NCBI GenBank assembly: GCA_016719895.1 | Contig: JADJYG010000007.1 | Coordinates: 186,001-250,000 of the forward strand | DNA length: 64,000 bases | Source: Saprospirales bacterium | Lineage (GTDB): Bacteria > Bacteroidota > Bacteroidia > Chitinophagales > Saprospiraceae | Reading direction: 5' to 3' | Shown here: positions 34,963 through 43,331 of the stretch, one piece after another | How the letters are laid out: each line of letters opens with the position of its first letter | Numbering within the stretch: position 1 is the stretch's first letter | Notes under the pieces: generated by a model | What the model saw: the letters and a program-made list of their open reading frames with translations, nothing else | What the model was told of the DNA's origin: nothing | Database searches by the model: none | Program-made: the position numbers and the translations under genes

Positions 34963-37341
34963 TTAATTCTTCATCAACCGCTGTACGGCTACTCCACCCG
35001 GGCCTTCCAGGCGCAGGAATAACAAACCGGGTTGTGTATTGCCCTTCAGGTCGAGGCTGGTCTCGTGGTAGCCCCGTTCCCGGAAAGCCCGGATGGATTG
35101 AAGCACCATACCGGTTGCATCCGTCAGCGTAAGTACCGTTTGGCCGGCCTCCGGCAGATAATACGCCGTCGTGACCTGATCCTGAACAGGATTCGGACGT
35201 ACGGGCAACATCAGGAGTTGTTCTTTGGGCCCGACCGGCATTTGTTTGAACAGCAACTTGGAGCCGACCGTTTGCAAGCTGCGCGAATAGGCCTCTGCCG
35301 GGGTGATGGCGGAGCTCATGCTCAACGCCTGGCTCAGCATGCCGCCGCGTTCGGCGCGGAATACCACCGTGAAAGTGCGCAAGCGGATGTTTTTTCCAAT
35401 GACCGACGGATCGAGCATGACCGTGGAATGCCAGCTCGTCGTGATATGTCCCGTTGCCGGTGTTGCAATGTATTCAGCCGGCACCAAATCGGGCTCTACC
35501 TGCACCAGAGTAAGCACGGCGGGGTCATAATCCAGGGTAAACTGGAAGCCCACCAAACCGGCCAGGTCCGGCGAAATAATATCCACCCGCACTTCCTGTC
35601 CGGCGGTAAACTCCTGATTGGAGGTTTGAAATGCTACCGCATTTTCTTGCTGGCGGTCGCCGGCTTGTTGCGACTGGAAATTCGATGTAGCTGCCGAGCC
35701 GTTGATATCGCCGGTTTTGACGCCGGTGAAACCGGCTGCCGGCGCCGGCATCGCGCCCGACAAACAAAAGGCTGCCGCCGCGGGTACGGCATTCGACCAG
35801 GGTTGTGCCGGGTTGGGGAATACATACCCGTCCGGAAAAAATTGCCAAACCGGCAAGCCGGTGAAATCCGGCTGTACGCCCAGCGCCATTTTTACAATAC
35901 TGAGCACATCCGCCGGGCTCAGCGCGCCGGAATCGTCCACATCGGCAGCCAGCAGCTGATAGGGCGTACCCAGCGGCAGCAGGTTGTCGATATGACCGGC
36001 CACCAGAAGCGCATCCAAGGTGTTGACGCCTGTTTTTGGGGAAGCGTCGTCGAAAGACGGCAGGAGCTTGTAGTTGCAGCCAGATGTCATTGCGCCGATT
36101 TCATACGTGCCGTCGGCGCCGGTCAGTACGGTAGCTTTTATAGTGTTGCTCTTTTTCAGGATTACCTGAGCGCCGGCTACCGGCTTTTGATCGTCGGTAG
36201 TTATCTTACCAATAAACTTTTGCGAGGGCGGGCAGGAGCCCATGTTGTCCTGCACGATCACGTAGGTTTCGCAGTAGTCGGCATTGCCGTAGGCATCCAC
36301 GGCCCACACTTCCACCAGCTGCGTGCCCAGTTCGCTGCAATCGAAGGTGACCGAATGGCTGTCGTCGGGGAAGCCGGCGCCGGTTCCGGATTTGCGGATA
36401 CCGATTTTGATCTGGCTGGCCGGCGTACAGTTGTCGTACACATACTGAAGAAAATCCGTGTCCCAGAGGGTGATCATGCCGGTCTGCATAATATTGATGC
36501 TCAGGCCGTTGATGCACACGGCCGTTGGGGCCTTGCAATCTTTGACCGTAAAGGCATATTTGCAGAGGGTTTCGTTGCCGCATTTGTCGTTGGCGATCCA
36601 CTCGATTTTGTGTTTGCCGTAAGGCAGGCCAAAGCCGGTGGGAAACGCAATGCTGGCCATCACGGTGTCGCCGCCGACCGTCATTTTGTCGATGGGCCAG
36701 GCATTCGGACTGCTGCTGCTGATGTAGGTTTCCATCGAGCCGTTGCCGTCCATATCGAGAAACAGGCGGTAGCTCATCTGGATTTCAGCCTTGGAGCAGG
36801 CATCGGTCACTTTGACGCCGAGGCTGACGGGGCCTTCGCATTTATCCACGTGGCCGTCGTTGTACTGCGCGGGGTCATTGCCGGTGAGGTCGCAAAACTC
36901 GAGGTCCTGGGCCGGGCAATTGACAAAAACCGGAGCGTTCTGGTCCACCACTTTGATGACCTGCACGTACGACAGGTGACCGCGATTGGAGGGGAAACCG
37001 AATACGGTGGGGCCAATGTCGGTGTCCGGCGGATTCTGGATCATGACCGGCCAGGGCTCATTGGGGTCGTAGGCGCACCAGTAGAGCAGCGTCCAGGTGC
37101 GCAGAATTTTTTTGCACCCGCCGTTTTGCGTCAGGTTGAACACCTGGTCTTTGATGGAAACGCCGACGTTGAACGAGCACCCGGGGTACTGCGTGATGAT
37201 CGGGTAAACGGTGTCGGCCTTGACGCCGCAGCCGTAGATGGTGGTGTCGTTGGGGAATTTAACTTTGTAGAACGCGGTTTGCGCACTAGCGGTGCTCCAC
37301 CCGAGCACGAGGAAAGCGGTAAAGAGGATGATTGTTCGCAT
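34963..37341 (-). CDS. Large T9SS cargo protein with HYR-like, dockerin-like and cohesin-like parts
   Basis: The 792-residue product starts with a signal peptide (ILFTAFLVLGWSTASAQ). Residues about 30-370 are HYR/Ig-like modules with paired cysteines (APVFVNCPAQDLEF, APTAVCINGLSI). Next is a carboxypeptidase-regulatory-like fold (GKITTDDQKPVAGAQVIL), a dockerin-like calcium segment (AADVDDSGALSPADVLSIVK), then a cohesin-like module (VRVDIISPDLAGLVGFQFTL). The end is a T9SS sorting domain (VRPNPVQDQVTTAYYL ... VAVQRLMKN). It is an exported, probably surface-held adhesive or scaffold protein. Having a dockerin-like and a cohesin-like module in one chain suggests self-association, but this is inference. 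A frame from 37386 exists, but 37341 gives the signal peptide. Confidence 0.87.
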   Translation of the reverse strand: MRTIILFTAFLVLGWSTASAQTAFYKVKFPNDTTIYGCGVKADTVYPIITQYPGCSFNVGVSIKDQVFNLTQNGGCKKILRTWTLLYWCAYDPNEPWPVMIQNPPDTDIGPTVFGFPSNRGHLSYVQVIKVVDQNAPVFVNCPAQDLEFCDLTGNDPAQYNDGHVDKCEGPVSLGVKVTDACSKAEIQMSYRLFLDMDGNGSMETYISSSSPNAWPIDKMTVGGDTVMASIAFPTGFGLPYGKHKIEWIANDKCGNETLCKYAFTVKDCKAPTAVCINGLSINIMQTGMITLWDTDFLQYVYDNCTPASQIKIGIRKSGTGAGFPDDSHSVTFDCSELGTQLVEVWAVDAYGNADYCETYVIVQDNMGSCPPSQKFIGKITTDDQKPVAGAQVILKKSNTIKATVLTGADGTYEIGAMTSGCNYKLLPSFDDASPKTGVNTLDALLVAGHIDNLLPLGTPYQLLAADVDDSGALSPADVLSIVKMALGVQPDFTGLPVWQFFPDGYVFPNPAQPWSNAVPAAAAFCLSGAMPAPAAGFTGVKTGDINGSAATSNFQSQQAGDRQQENAVAFQTSNQEFTAGQEVRVDIISPDLAGLVGFQFTLDYDPAVLTLVQVEPDLVPAEYIATPATGHITTSWHSTVMLDPSVIGKNIRLRTFTVVFRAERGGMLSQALSMSSAITPAEAYSRSLQTVGSKLLFKQMPVGPKEQLLMLPVRPNPVQDQVTTAYYLPEAGQTVLTLTDATGMVLQSIRAFRERGYHETSLDLKGNTQPGLLFLRLEGPGGVAVQRLMKN

Positions 37342-37484
37342 AAGTGGGATGATTTTACCAACGAATATCCGCTTCCTGCCGGACAAGCGCCCTGCCCGAA
37401 CGCACAGAAAACGTCGGGTAGGCGACGTAGCGGCGATTTGTTGGGCCAGCGGCCGGATACCTACCCCGGGCGGGGTAGGGCGCT

Positions 37485-37947
37485 TTATTTTTCGATGTTT
37501 CCGCTGCGTTTTACGTTGGGCAGGCAGTCTGCGGCGATGTCCCAGGCGCCGCGTTTGTTGGCGCGCAGGGTGTTGTTTTCAAACGTCCCGCGGCCGTTTT
37601 CGTAAACCCAAACGCCCTGATAAGCATTTTCGAAAATCTGGTTGTTCCGCACGGTTGGATTGCCGCCGGTTTTTATTTCAATGCCGGCAATAGGCGCTGT
37701 TGAAATAGGCCGGCGTGATCACCGGCAGGAAAAACGTGACCGACTCCAGCCCCGAGTCGATGCGCTCGCGCCAGGCGTCGCCCCAGTTGATCTGCCCGCG
37801 GTCCTGCCAGATCGGGAACGGCGCGCCCGTGAGCAGGTGCGCCACGCGGCTCAGCCGTTCGGCGAAAAAGGTGATGCGGCCGTTGAGGTTGGCGTCGTCG
37901 TCGTGCACATAGGAAAGGAAGGCCGCGGGTGCGATGGGTTTTTTCAT
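37485..37947 (-). pseudogene. TIR domain / beta-helix effector remnant
   Basis: The first 89 codons encode an N-terminal TIR domain half (AFLSYVHDDDANLNGRITFF, FPIWQDRGQINWGDAW, FFLPVITPAYFNSAYCR). The frame then hits a stop at TGA. In the next frame the sequence continues with a beta-helix coil ending (PTVRNNQIFENAYQGVWVYE, GTFENNTLRANKRGAWDIAA) and a stop at 37485. I infer a TIR plus right-handed beta-helix protein that lost its centre, including the rest of the TIR fold, by deletion with a frame change near 37680. TIR domains in bacteria mostly act as NAD-cleaving effectors in defence. Not functional as it stands. Confidence 0.65.
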
Positions 37948-38012
37948 GCTTTCGGGCGTTTAAACCCAGCCGAAAAGTAGGGTGATTTTCCGAAATGCAG
38001 AAATCCCTGCAT

Positions 38013-39158
38013 TCAATCCACCAGCATGGCCGCCCGGTCCAGTTCCTGCTGCAGCATGCCGTCGGGCAGCTCGCGGAATTCGTATTGCTGGTTGCGCAGG
38101 CGCGGCTCGAAGCCGGCTTCGCGGATGGCGTGCTGGATGCCGCCGGCGGTAAAGCGGAAGCGGGCGCCGGCGGCCGACACCACGTTTTCTTCGATCATGA
38201 TGCTGCCGAAGTCGTTGGCGCCGGCGTGCAGGCATACCTGGGCGACGGGTTTGCCCACGGTCAGCCAGGAAGCCTGAATATTGACGATATTGGGCAGCAT
38301 GATCCGGCTCAGGGCGATCATGCGCACGTATTCGTCGCCGGTGACGGCGTTGCGGGCGCGTTTGAGTTTTTTGAGGATGGTGTCTTCGTCCTGGAACGGC
38401 CAGGGGATAAAGGCCAGGAAACCCTTGGCGTCGGCGGGTTTTTCCGACTGCACCTGCCGCAGCGCGGCGAAGTGTTCCATGCGCTCGAGGTTGGTTTCGA
38501 TATGGCCGAACATCATCGTGGCCGAGGTCGTGAGGCGCAGTTGGTGGGCGGCGCGCATCACGTCGAGCCATTCCTGGCCGCCGCATTTGCCTTTGGAGAT
38601 CAGGCGGCGCACCCGGTCGCTGAGGATTTCGGCGCCGGCGCCGGGCAGCGAGTCGAGGCCGGCGTCCAGGAGGGCTTTGAGCACGTCATAGTGGCGCATA
38701 CCTTCCAGTTTGCTGATGTGGGCCACTTCGGGCGGGCCGAGTGCGTGGAGTTTCAGTGTGGGGTAGCGTTCCTTGAGTTGCCGGAAGAGGGTGGTGTAAA
38801 AAGAAAGGCCCAGTTCGGGGTGGTGGCCGCCCTGCAGCAGCAGCTGTTCGCCGCCGAGGGCAAAGGTCTCTTCGATCTTTTGTTTGTATTCCTCCATCGT
38901 CGTGACGTACGACTCCGCATGCCCGGGGCGCCGGTAAAAGTTGCAGAACTTGCAGTTGGCGATACAGACGTTGGTGGTGTTTGAGTTGCGGTCGATGATC
39001 CAGGTGACCAAATTGCCCGGCACGTGGTGCTGGCGCATACGGTTGCCCACGTACATCAGTTCGGCCGTGGCGGCGTTTTCCAGCAAAAACACGCCCTCTT
39101 CGGGCGTCAGCCACTCAAAACGCAGGGCGCGGTGCAGGAGTTCTTCTATTTGTTGCAT
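38013..39158 (-). CDS. mqnC: Cyclic dehypoxanthinyl futalosine synthase (radical SAM)
   Basis: The 381-residue radical-SAM enzyme carries out the cyclisation step of the futalosine route to menaquinone. The [4Fe-4S]-binding cysteines are C65, C69 and C72 in CIANCKFCNFYRRPGH. Other MqnC-type blocks are GGEQLLLQGGHHPELGLSFY, LDSLPGAGAEILSDRVR, TTSATMMFGHIET, FLAFIPWPFQDEDT, and SIMIEENVVSAAGA. Its length equals that of known MqnC. No other mqn gene is in the window, so the pathway is scattered. A TANNTTTG box lies at 39217-39210; the gene diverges from the MATE exporter. The ATG at 39197 is a possible longer start but lies closer to the promoter. Confidence 0.93.
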   Translation of the reverse strand: MQQIEELLHRALRFEWLTPEEGVFLLENAATAELMYVGNRMRQHHVPGNLVTWIIDRNSNTTNVCIANCKFCNFYRRPGHAESYVTTMEEYKQKIEETFALGGEQLLLQGGHHPELGLSFYTTLFRQLKERYPTLKLHALGPPEVAHISKLEGMRHYDVLKALLDAGLDSLPGAGAEILSDRVRRLISKGKCGGQEWLDVMRAAHQLRLTTSATMMFGHIETNLERMEHFAALRQVQSEKPADAKGFLAFIPWPFQDEDTILKKLKRARNAVTGDEYVRMIALSRIMLPNIVNIQASWLTVGKPVAQVCLHAGANDFGSIMIEENVVSAAGARFRFTAGGIQHAIREAGFEPRLRNQQYEFRELPDGMLQQELDRAAMLVD

Positions 39159-39209
39159 AGATGGATCGTTGCAGGGTTCAAAGGCCGAACAGTTCAAAAA
39201 CTATTGGAA

Positions 39210-39217
39210 CAAAGTTA
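39210..39217 (-). promoter_or_regulatory. TANNTTTG -7 box for mqnC
   Basis: Reads TAACTTTG on the minus strand, 51 nt before the ATG at 39158. Confidence 0.5.
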
Positions 39218-39262
39218 AGCAGTGTAAGTTGGATGCCGGATGGAACTTTATTTGCAAGGCAT

Positions 39263-39270
39263 TAGTTTTG
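39263..39270 (+). promoter_or_regulatory. TANNTTTG -7 box for the MATE exporter leader
   Basis: Reads TAGTTTTG, 11 nt before a short upstream frame (39282) and 67 nt before the MATE ATG at 39338. Confidence 0.5.
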
Positions 39271-39281
39271 GCTCGACAAAT

Positions 39282-39344
39282 ATGAAAAACCGCGTACCGG
39301 CAAACGTCTTGTTGCCGATCCGGCGTTTACGCTTTCTATGCTAA
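39282..39344 (+). CDS. Possible 20-residue leader peptide overlapping the MATE start
   Basis: ATG at 39282 opens 20 codons (MKNRVPANVLLPIRRLRFLC) and ends in TAA at 39342-39344, overlapping the MATE ATG (39338) by seven bases. This arrangement could couple translation or act as a leader. No RBS is evident and the peptide matches nothing I know, so it may be chance. Confidence 0.3.
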   Translation: MKNRVPANVLLPIRRLRFLC

Positions 39345-40753
39345 CTGAAATTAAACACGAATCCCGTTGGCGGCGCTGGAGCCGTTTGTTGCGGCAGGCC
39401 GTCAACGGAGAAGAGCAGGAATTTACTTCGGGCAGTATTGACCGGGCCATCGTGTTGTTGGCCATTCCCATGATCCTGGAAATGGCGATGGAGTCGTTGT
39501 TTGCCATTGTAGACGCTTTTTTTGTAGCCCGTATCAGCAATGAAGCGGTGGCGACCGTGGGGCTTACCGAATCCATACTTACGCTGATCTATTCGGTAGC
39601 CATCGGGCTGAGCGCGGCCGCCACGGCGGTGGTGGCGCGGCGGGTAGGCGAAGGCAACCGGCGGGCAGCGGCCGTCGCGGGGGCGCAGACGATCCTGATC
39701 GCGCTGATCCTTTCCGTGCTGATTGCCGTGCCGGGTTTTTTCTATGCCAAAGACATCCTGCTGCTCATGGCAAAAGACCCGGCAGTGGCGGAAACGGGGC
39801 AACATTTCACGCGCCTGCTGCTCACCGCCAACCTGCCGATTCTGCTCCTTTGGATGCTCAACGGTATCTTTCGCGGCGCCGGCGACGCGGCCACAGCCAT
39901 GCGCGCACTGTGGATCGCCAACGGGGTCAACCTGATACTCGACCCGCTGCTTATTTTTGGCATCGGCCCCTTTCCCGAAATGGGCGTGCTGGGCGCCGGG
40001 ATAGCCACCACCATCGGCCGCTCGACTGGCGTGGCGTACCAGCTCTGGCAACTGTTTGGCGTCGGGCGCATCGTACGCCTGCACTACCGGTATTTGCGGC
40101 CGCGTTGGGAGATCATCCGGCGCCTGCTGGTCATCGGCTCGGGCAGCACCGGCCAGTACCTGATCGCTTCAGCCAGCTGGATTTTTATGATCTATATCCT
40201 GGGTCAAATCAGCACGGAAGTAACGGCGGGTTATACCATCGCCATCCGGATCATCATCTTCACCATTCTCCCATCCTGGGGCATGGCCAATGCTGCCGCC
40301 ACGCTGGTCGGCCAGAACCTGGGCGCCGGCCATCCGGAGCGCGCTGAAAAATCGGCCTGGCGCGCCGGATTTTTCAATATGATCTTTATGGGCGCCGTGA
40401 GTGTCATATACCTCAGCGGGGCGCCGTTTTTTATCAGTTTTTTTACCACGGACCCGGCCACGCAACAAGCCGGCGCCTTAGCCCTGCGGATTATTGCCGC
40501 CGGCTATGTCTTTTATGGCTATGGCATGATCCTTTCACAAGCCATCAACGGCGCCGGTGACACCCGTACGCCCACGGTGCTCAACTTCATTTGCTTCTGG
40601 CTGATCGAAATGCCGTTGGCCTGGTGGCTGGCCCTGCATTTGAATTGGGGCCAAACAGGTGTGTACTACAGCATCGTCGTGGCGGAGTCCGCGTTGGCCA
40701 TTATGGCTATGTGGGTTTTCCGCCGCGGCCAGTGGAAAAAAGTACAGGTTTGA
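39338..40753 (+). CDS. MATE-family multidrug/toxin efflux transporter
   Basis: The 471-residue membrane protein has twelve predicted helices in two halves of the MATE fold. Characteristic segments are GSIDRAIVLLAIPMILEMAM and VDAFFVARISNEAVATVGL in the first half, LNGIFRGAGDAATAMRA, and VGQNLGAGHPERAEKSAW plus ILSQAINGAGDTRTPT in the second. It exports cationic drugs or metabolites coupled to Na+ or H+. The gene is convergent with the di-haem peroxidase gene, with a shared hairpin between them. Confidence 0.92.
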   Translation: MLTEIKHESRWRRWSRLLRQAVNGEEQEFTSGSIDRAIVLLAIPMILEMAMESLFAIVDAFFVARISNEAVATVGLTESILTLIYSVAIGLSAAATAVVARRVGEGNRRAAAVAGAQTILIALILSVLIAVPGFFYAKDILLLMAKDPAVAETGQHFTRLLLTANLPILLLWMLNGIFRGAGDAATAMRALWIANGVNLILDPLLIFGIGPFPEMGVLGAGIATTIGRSTGVAYQLWQLFGVGRIVRLHYRYLRPRWEIIRRLLVIGSGSTGQYLIASASWIFMIYILGQISTEVTAGYTIAIRIIIFTILPSWGMANAAATLVGQNLGAGHPERAEKSAWRAGFFNMIFMGAVSVIYLSGAPFFISFFTTDPATQQAGALALRIIAAGYVFYGYGMILSQAINGAGDTRTPTVLNFICFWLIEMPLAWWLALHLNWGQTGVYYSIVVAESALAIMAMWVFRRGQWKKVQV

Positions 40754-40758
40754 AGGTA

Positions 40759-40811
40759 TAGTGCCTCGCGAGCTGCTTATTCGAAGCCAAGGATCGGCAG
40801 TAGAGGCACTA
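40759..40811. terminator. Inverted repeat between convergent MATE and peroxidase genes
   Basis: TAGTGCCTC (40759-40767) pairs exactly with GAGGCACTA (40803-40811), and inner CTGC/GCAG can extend the stem. The right arm contains the peroxidase stop codon. Likely bidirectional terminator. Confidence 0.5.
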
Positions 40812-42161
40812 GTTACAACCCATTTCCACACGCGAGAGCGGGTCGTTGTTCGGGAAACAATTGCCCGACATAGTTTGTGTGGGTGCGTACCGGGCCAGGT
40901 TTGGGTCGTACAGACCATTTTCCAAAAACTCGACCAGATCGTCCATCTCTTCATTGGTCATCCCCAGCGGACGGAACTGCGGCGCTATCTGGCTGAACGG
41001 GACATCCGGGTTTTCGGGTATGCCGTCGTTGAAATACGCCACGACTTCCCGAAGCGACGTTTTGCTGGCGCCATGGAAATAGAAGCCGATATTTTTCATG
41101 TTGTACAACTGCGGTACCTTGAACTTGTGCATATCCTCCGTCTGACCGGTGAAGCCGCCGCGACCGATATTGCGCTTGTCTTCAGGCCCGGTCCGGAATA
41201 CCTGGTATTTGCTTTGGTACAAGTTCTTGACCCCCAAGGCAAAAAACTGGTGCGGCTGACTGTTGAGGGAAGGGCTGTTGTGGCAGCTGACGCAGCCCGC
41301 TTTGCCGAAAAACAGCATGGCGCCGCGTTTTTGCTGGTCGGTCATAGCCGGGCGCTGCCCTTTCAGCCAACGCTGGAAGGGCGCTTCATTGGTCAGGATA
41401 GTGCGGAAATAGGCGGCAATAGCAAAAGCGGCGGTCTGCCGGGTGTAGCGCTGGCTCACTGGAATGTCCGGGAAGGCCGCGTCGAACATCGCCGTGTAAC
41501 CCAAGGAATCGGTCACGGCTTTGTTCACCACCTGGCGGTGTACGATCAGCGCGCGTTCGTTATTGGCTTCCAGGCCAAACAAGCCCTTGAAGTTGATTTG
41601 AACCAGGGTATCCTGTGCCCATACGCCTTCGGTACCCACATTGGCTCCGAAAGAACCGAAGGCGCCGGACCACAAGGCATTGGTTACAAATGTCGTATTG
41701 ATGACCGGCAACGGCCGGGCCCCCTGAGCGTCCACCTCGTCCCCCTGGTATAAGGGGTGCTTGGTGCGCCCTTCGCCACTCAGGCCAAATCCAAGCGCCC
41801 CGTCGGCTATGCCCTGAAAACGCCCGGCGGTAAACCCGCGCTGCGGAACATGGCAGGAGCTGCAGGAATAGGCTACTTTCGACACCTCATACTTGGGCTC
41901 CAGCCCAAGTCCGGTTTCAAAAAACAGCATTCGACCCAGCTCCACCTTGGCTGCAGTGACCGGGTTTTGGGGGTCCTGGTTGGGCAATGCTGCGTAGTCC
42001 GTCCCATCCGGCAGGATAAATTCGTGGTACGACCCCGTAGCCGAGCGCTGGCTGATCATATCCTCCAGGGAGGCATCCAGGCTGGTTTCCCGTTCGTGAA
42101 CACAGGATAAAAAATAAACAGTGGCAGCAAGCAACAGGAAGACGGTAGATGTTTTTTTCAT
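40809..42161 (-). CDS. Di-haem cytochrome c peroxidase family lipoprotein (CcpA/MauG type)
   Basis: The 450-residue product has a lipoprotein signal with the lipobox cysteine at residue 20 (VYFLSC). Two haem-c sites are CSSCH (100-104) and CVSCH (290-294), typical of bacterial di-haem peroxidases. The family context includes VELGRMLFFETGL, RTLPLPVINTTFV-like sequence and FKVPQLYNMKNIGFYFHGA near residue 370. It would reduce hydrogen peroxide with electrons from c-type cytochromes, or act like MauG on a protein substrate. It lies in the periplasm, tethered to a membrane. It is about 100 residues longer than the classical enzyme, mostly at the N-terminus. Confidence 0.9.
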   Translation of the reverse strand: MKKTSTVFLLLAATVYFLSCVHERETSLDASLEDMISQRSATGSYHEFILPDGTDYAALPNQDPQNPVTAAKVELGRMLFFETGLGLEPKYEVSKVAYSCSSCHVPQRGFTAGRFQGIADGALGFGLSGEGRTKHPLYQGDEVDAQGARPLPVINTTFVTNALWSGAFGSFGANVGTEGVWAQDTLVQINFKGLFGLEANNERALIVHRQVVNKAVTDSLGYTAMFDAAFPDIPVSQRYTRQTAAFAIAAYFRTILTNEAPFQRWLKGQRPAMTDQQKRGAMLFFGKAGCVSCHNSPSLNSQPHQFFALGVKNLYQSKYQVFRTGPEDKRNIGRGGFTGQTEDMHKFKVPQLYNMKNIGFYFHGASKTSLREVVAYFNDGIPENPDVPFSQIAPQFRPLGMTNEEMDDLVEFLENGLYDPNLARYAPTQTMSGNCFPNNDPLSRVEMGCN

Positions 42162-42402
42162 CAGACAGGATTTTTGAATTCAACACATTGCTTTTACTCC
42201 TGTCCAAACGAAGGCGGAGTCAAATAAAAAATGAACTACATACGGGGGGGATCGAGCAAAGGGGATAACAAAAGAAGCGCCAAACTTATACTTCAGCCCT
42301 TCCAGGGCAGAAGATTTTTGTTATCCGCCCTGATATTTAATGGGAATTTAAGGAATTTCACAGACTTCACGGCCAACGTACGCTGCATATACCGCACCGT
42401 AT

Positions 42403-42410
42403 TATCTTTG
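42403..42410 (+). promoter_or_regulatory. TANNTTTG -7 box directly before a small lipoprotein gene
   Basis: Reads TATCTTTG and ends 4 nt before the ATG at 42415, implying an almost leaderless message if used. Confidence 0.45.
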
Positions 42411-42414
42411 CCCC

Positions 42415-42777
42415 ATGCATACTGCTTGCCGCATTTCCGTTTCGTTCTTAAGTCTAATACTACTCTCCGGGTATGGTTGTGACGGCAACACGGCGCAAAA
42501 ACGGCTGGAAAAAATTTCAACCGCCTATTGCGAATGTACCGCCCAACTGGCTGCCATCAACCGGCAGGCAGACACTGCGGCGCCCGCCCGGCTGAACGTG
42601 TATTTCAAACAAATGGAATCCGAATACACCCGGGCAAAAGAATGTACCGCCATGGTTGTCGGGCAATTTGGCCGGCTGAAAGCTGCCGAACTGGACTCCG
42701 TGCAGGCATTGTTGAACACCAAATGCCCGCACCTGGCCGGCAACCGCGATTTGTTACAGGAATTGTTGGGCGAATAG
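42415..42777 (+). CDS. Small lipoprotein, function unknown
   Basis: The 120-residue product has a signal peptide with a lipobox-like LSGYGC at residue 22. The mature part is helical with cysteines in YCECTAQ, ECTAMV and KCPHLAG, which may form disulfides in the periplasm. I do not recognise the family. The spacing to folB is 21 bp, so the two may be one operon. Confidence 0.7.
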   Translation: MHTACRISVSFLSLILLSGYGCDGNTAQKRLEKISTAYCECTAQLAAINRQADTAAPARLNVYFKQMESEYTRAKECTAMVVGQFGRLKAAELDSVQALLNTKCPHLAGNRDLLQELLGE

Positions 42778-42798
42778 CCGTACTAAAATCCACCCGCT

Positions 42799-43314
42799 AT
42801 GGCCATCATTGCAGTTGAGGGAATGAAGTTTTACGCTTTTCACGGCGTATATGAAGCCGAAAAAGTCATCGGCTCCGACTATATGGTGGACGTGTACGTA
42901 CAAACCGTCATTGCAGCGGCGGCAAAGGCCGACGAGGTGGAAACGACGATCAACTACGAATCGATCTTCCAGATTTGCAAGATGGAAATGCGGGAGCCCC
43001 GGCAATTGCTGGAAACCGTGGTGAACGGCATTTTCCAGCGTATGAAAGGTCAGTTTGCCGATATGACGGCCCTGAGGGTGCGCGTGCGCAAACTGAACCC
43101 GCCGCTGGGTGGTCAGGTGGCCGCTGCCTGGGTCGAGGAGGACCAGATGTTTATGCAGGCCTGCCCGCGCTGCAATAAAAATTTCATCAACTACAACCCC
43201 GACGATTGCTGGGAACGGTTCCCCAACCTGCACCCGGCCACCAAAGAAACCCTGCTCCGGCAGTTCGGCGGGAAATGCCTTTGTAATGATTGTTTGAAGT
43301 TTTATGCGGGGTGA
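42799..43314 (+). CDS. folB: Dihydroneopterin aldolase fused to a cysteine-rich C-terminal domain
   Basis: Residues 1-118 are FolB: VEGMKFYAFHGVYEAEK, TTINYESIFQICK, ETVVNGIFQRM, and LRVRVRKLNPPLGG with the conserved lysine (98). FolB splits 7,8-dihydroneopterin to glycolaldehyde and 6-hydroxymethyl-dihydropterin in folate synthesis. Residues 120-171 are a separate module with cysteines at 122, 125, 137, 160, 162 and 165 (ACPRCNKNF ... CWERFPN ... CLCNDC), like the cysteine-rich CWC domain, probably binding zinc. FolB is normally about 120 residues, so this is a real C-terminal addition. The gene follows the small lipoprotein gene by 21 bp. Confidence 0.9.
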   Translation: MAIIAVEGMKFYAFHGVYEAEKVIGSDYMVDVYVQTVIAAAAKADEVETTINYESIFQICKMEMREPRQLLETVVNGIFQRMKGQFADMTALRVRVRKLNPPLGGQVAAAWVEEDQMFMQACPRCNKNFINYNPDDCWERFPNLHPATKETLLRQFGGKCLCNDCLKFYAG

Positions 43315-43331
43315 ACGGCGCTTTAGCAGCC

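Noticed and set aside
35032..37605. Plus-strand frame of 857 codons
   Set aside because: Antisense of the T9SS protein gene at 34963-37341; no recognisable domain.
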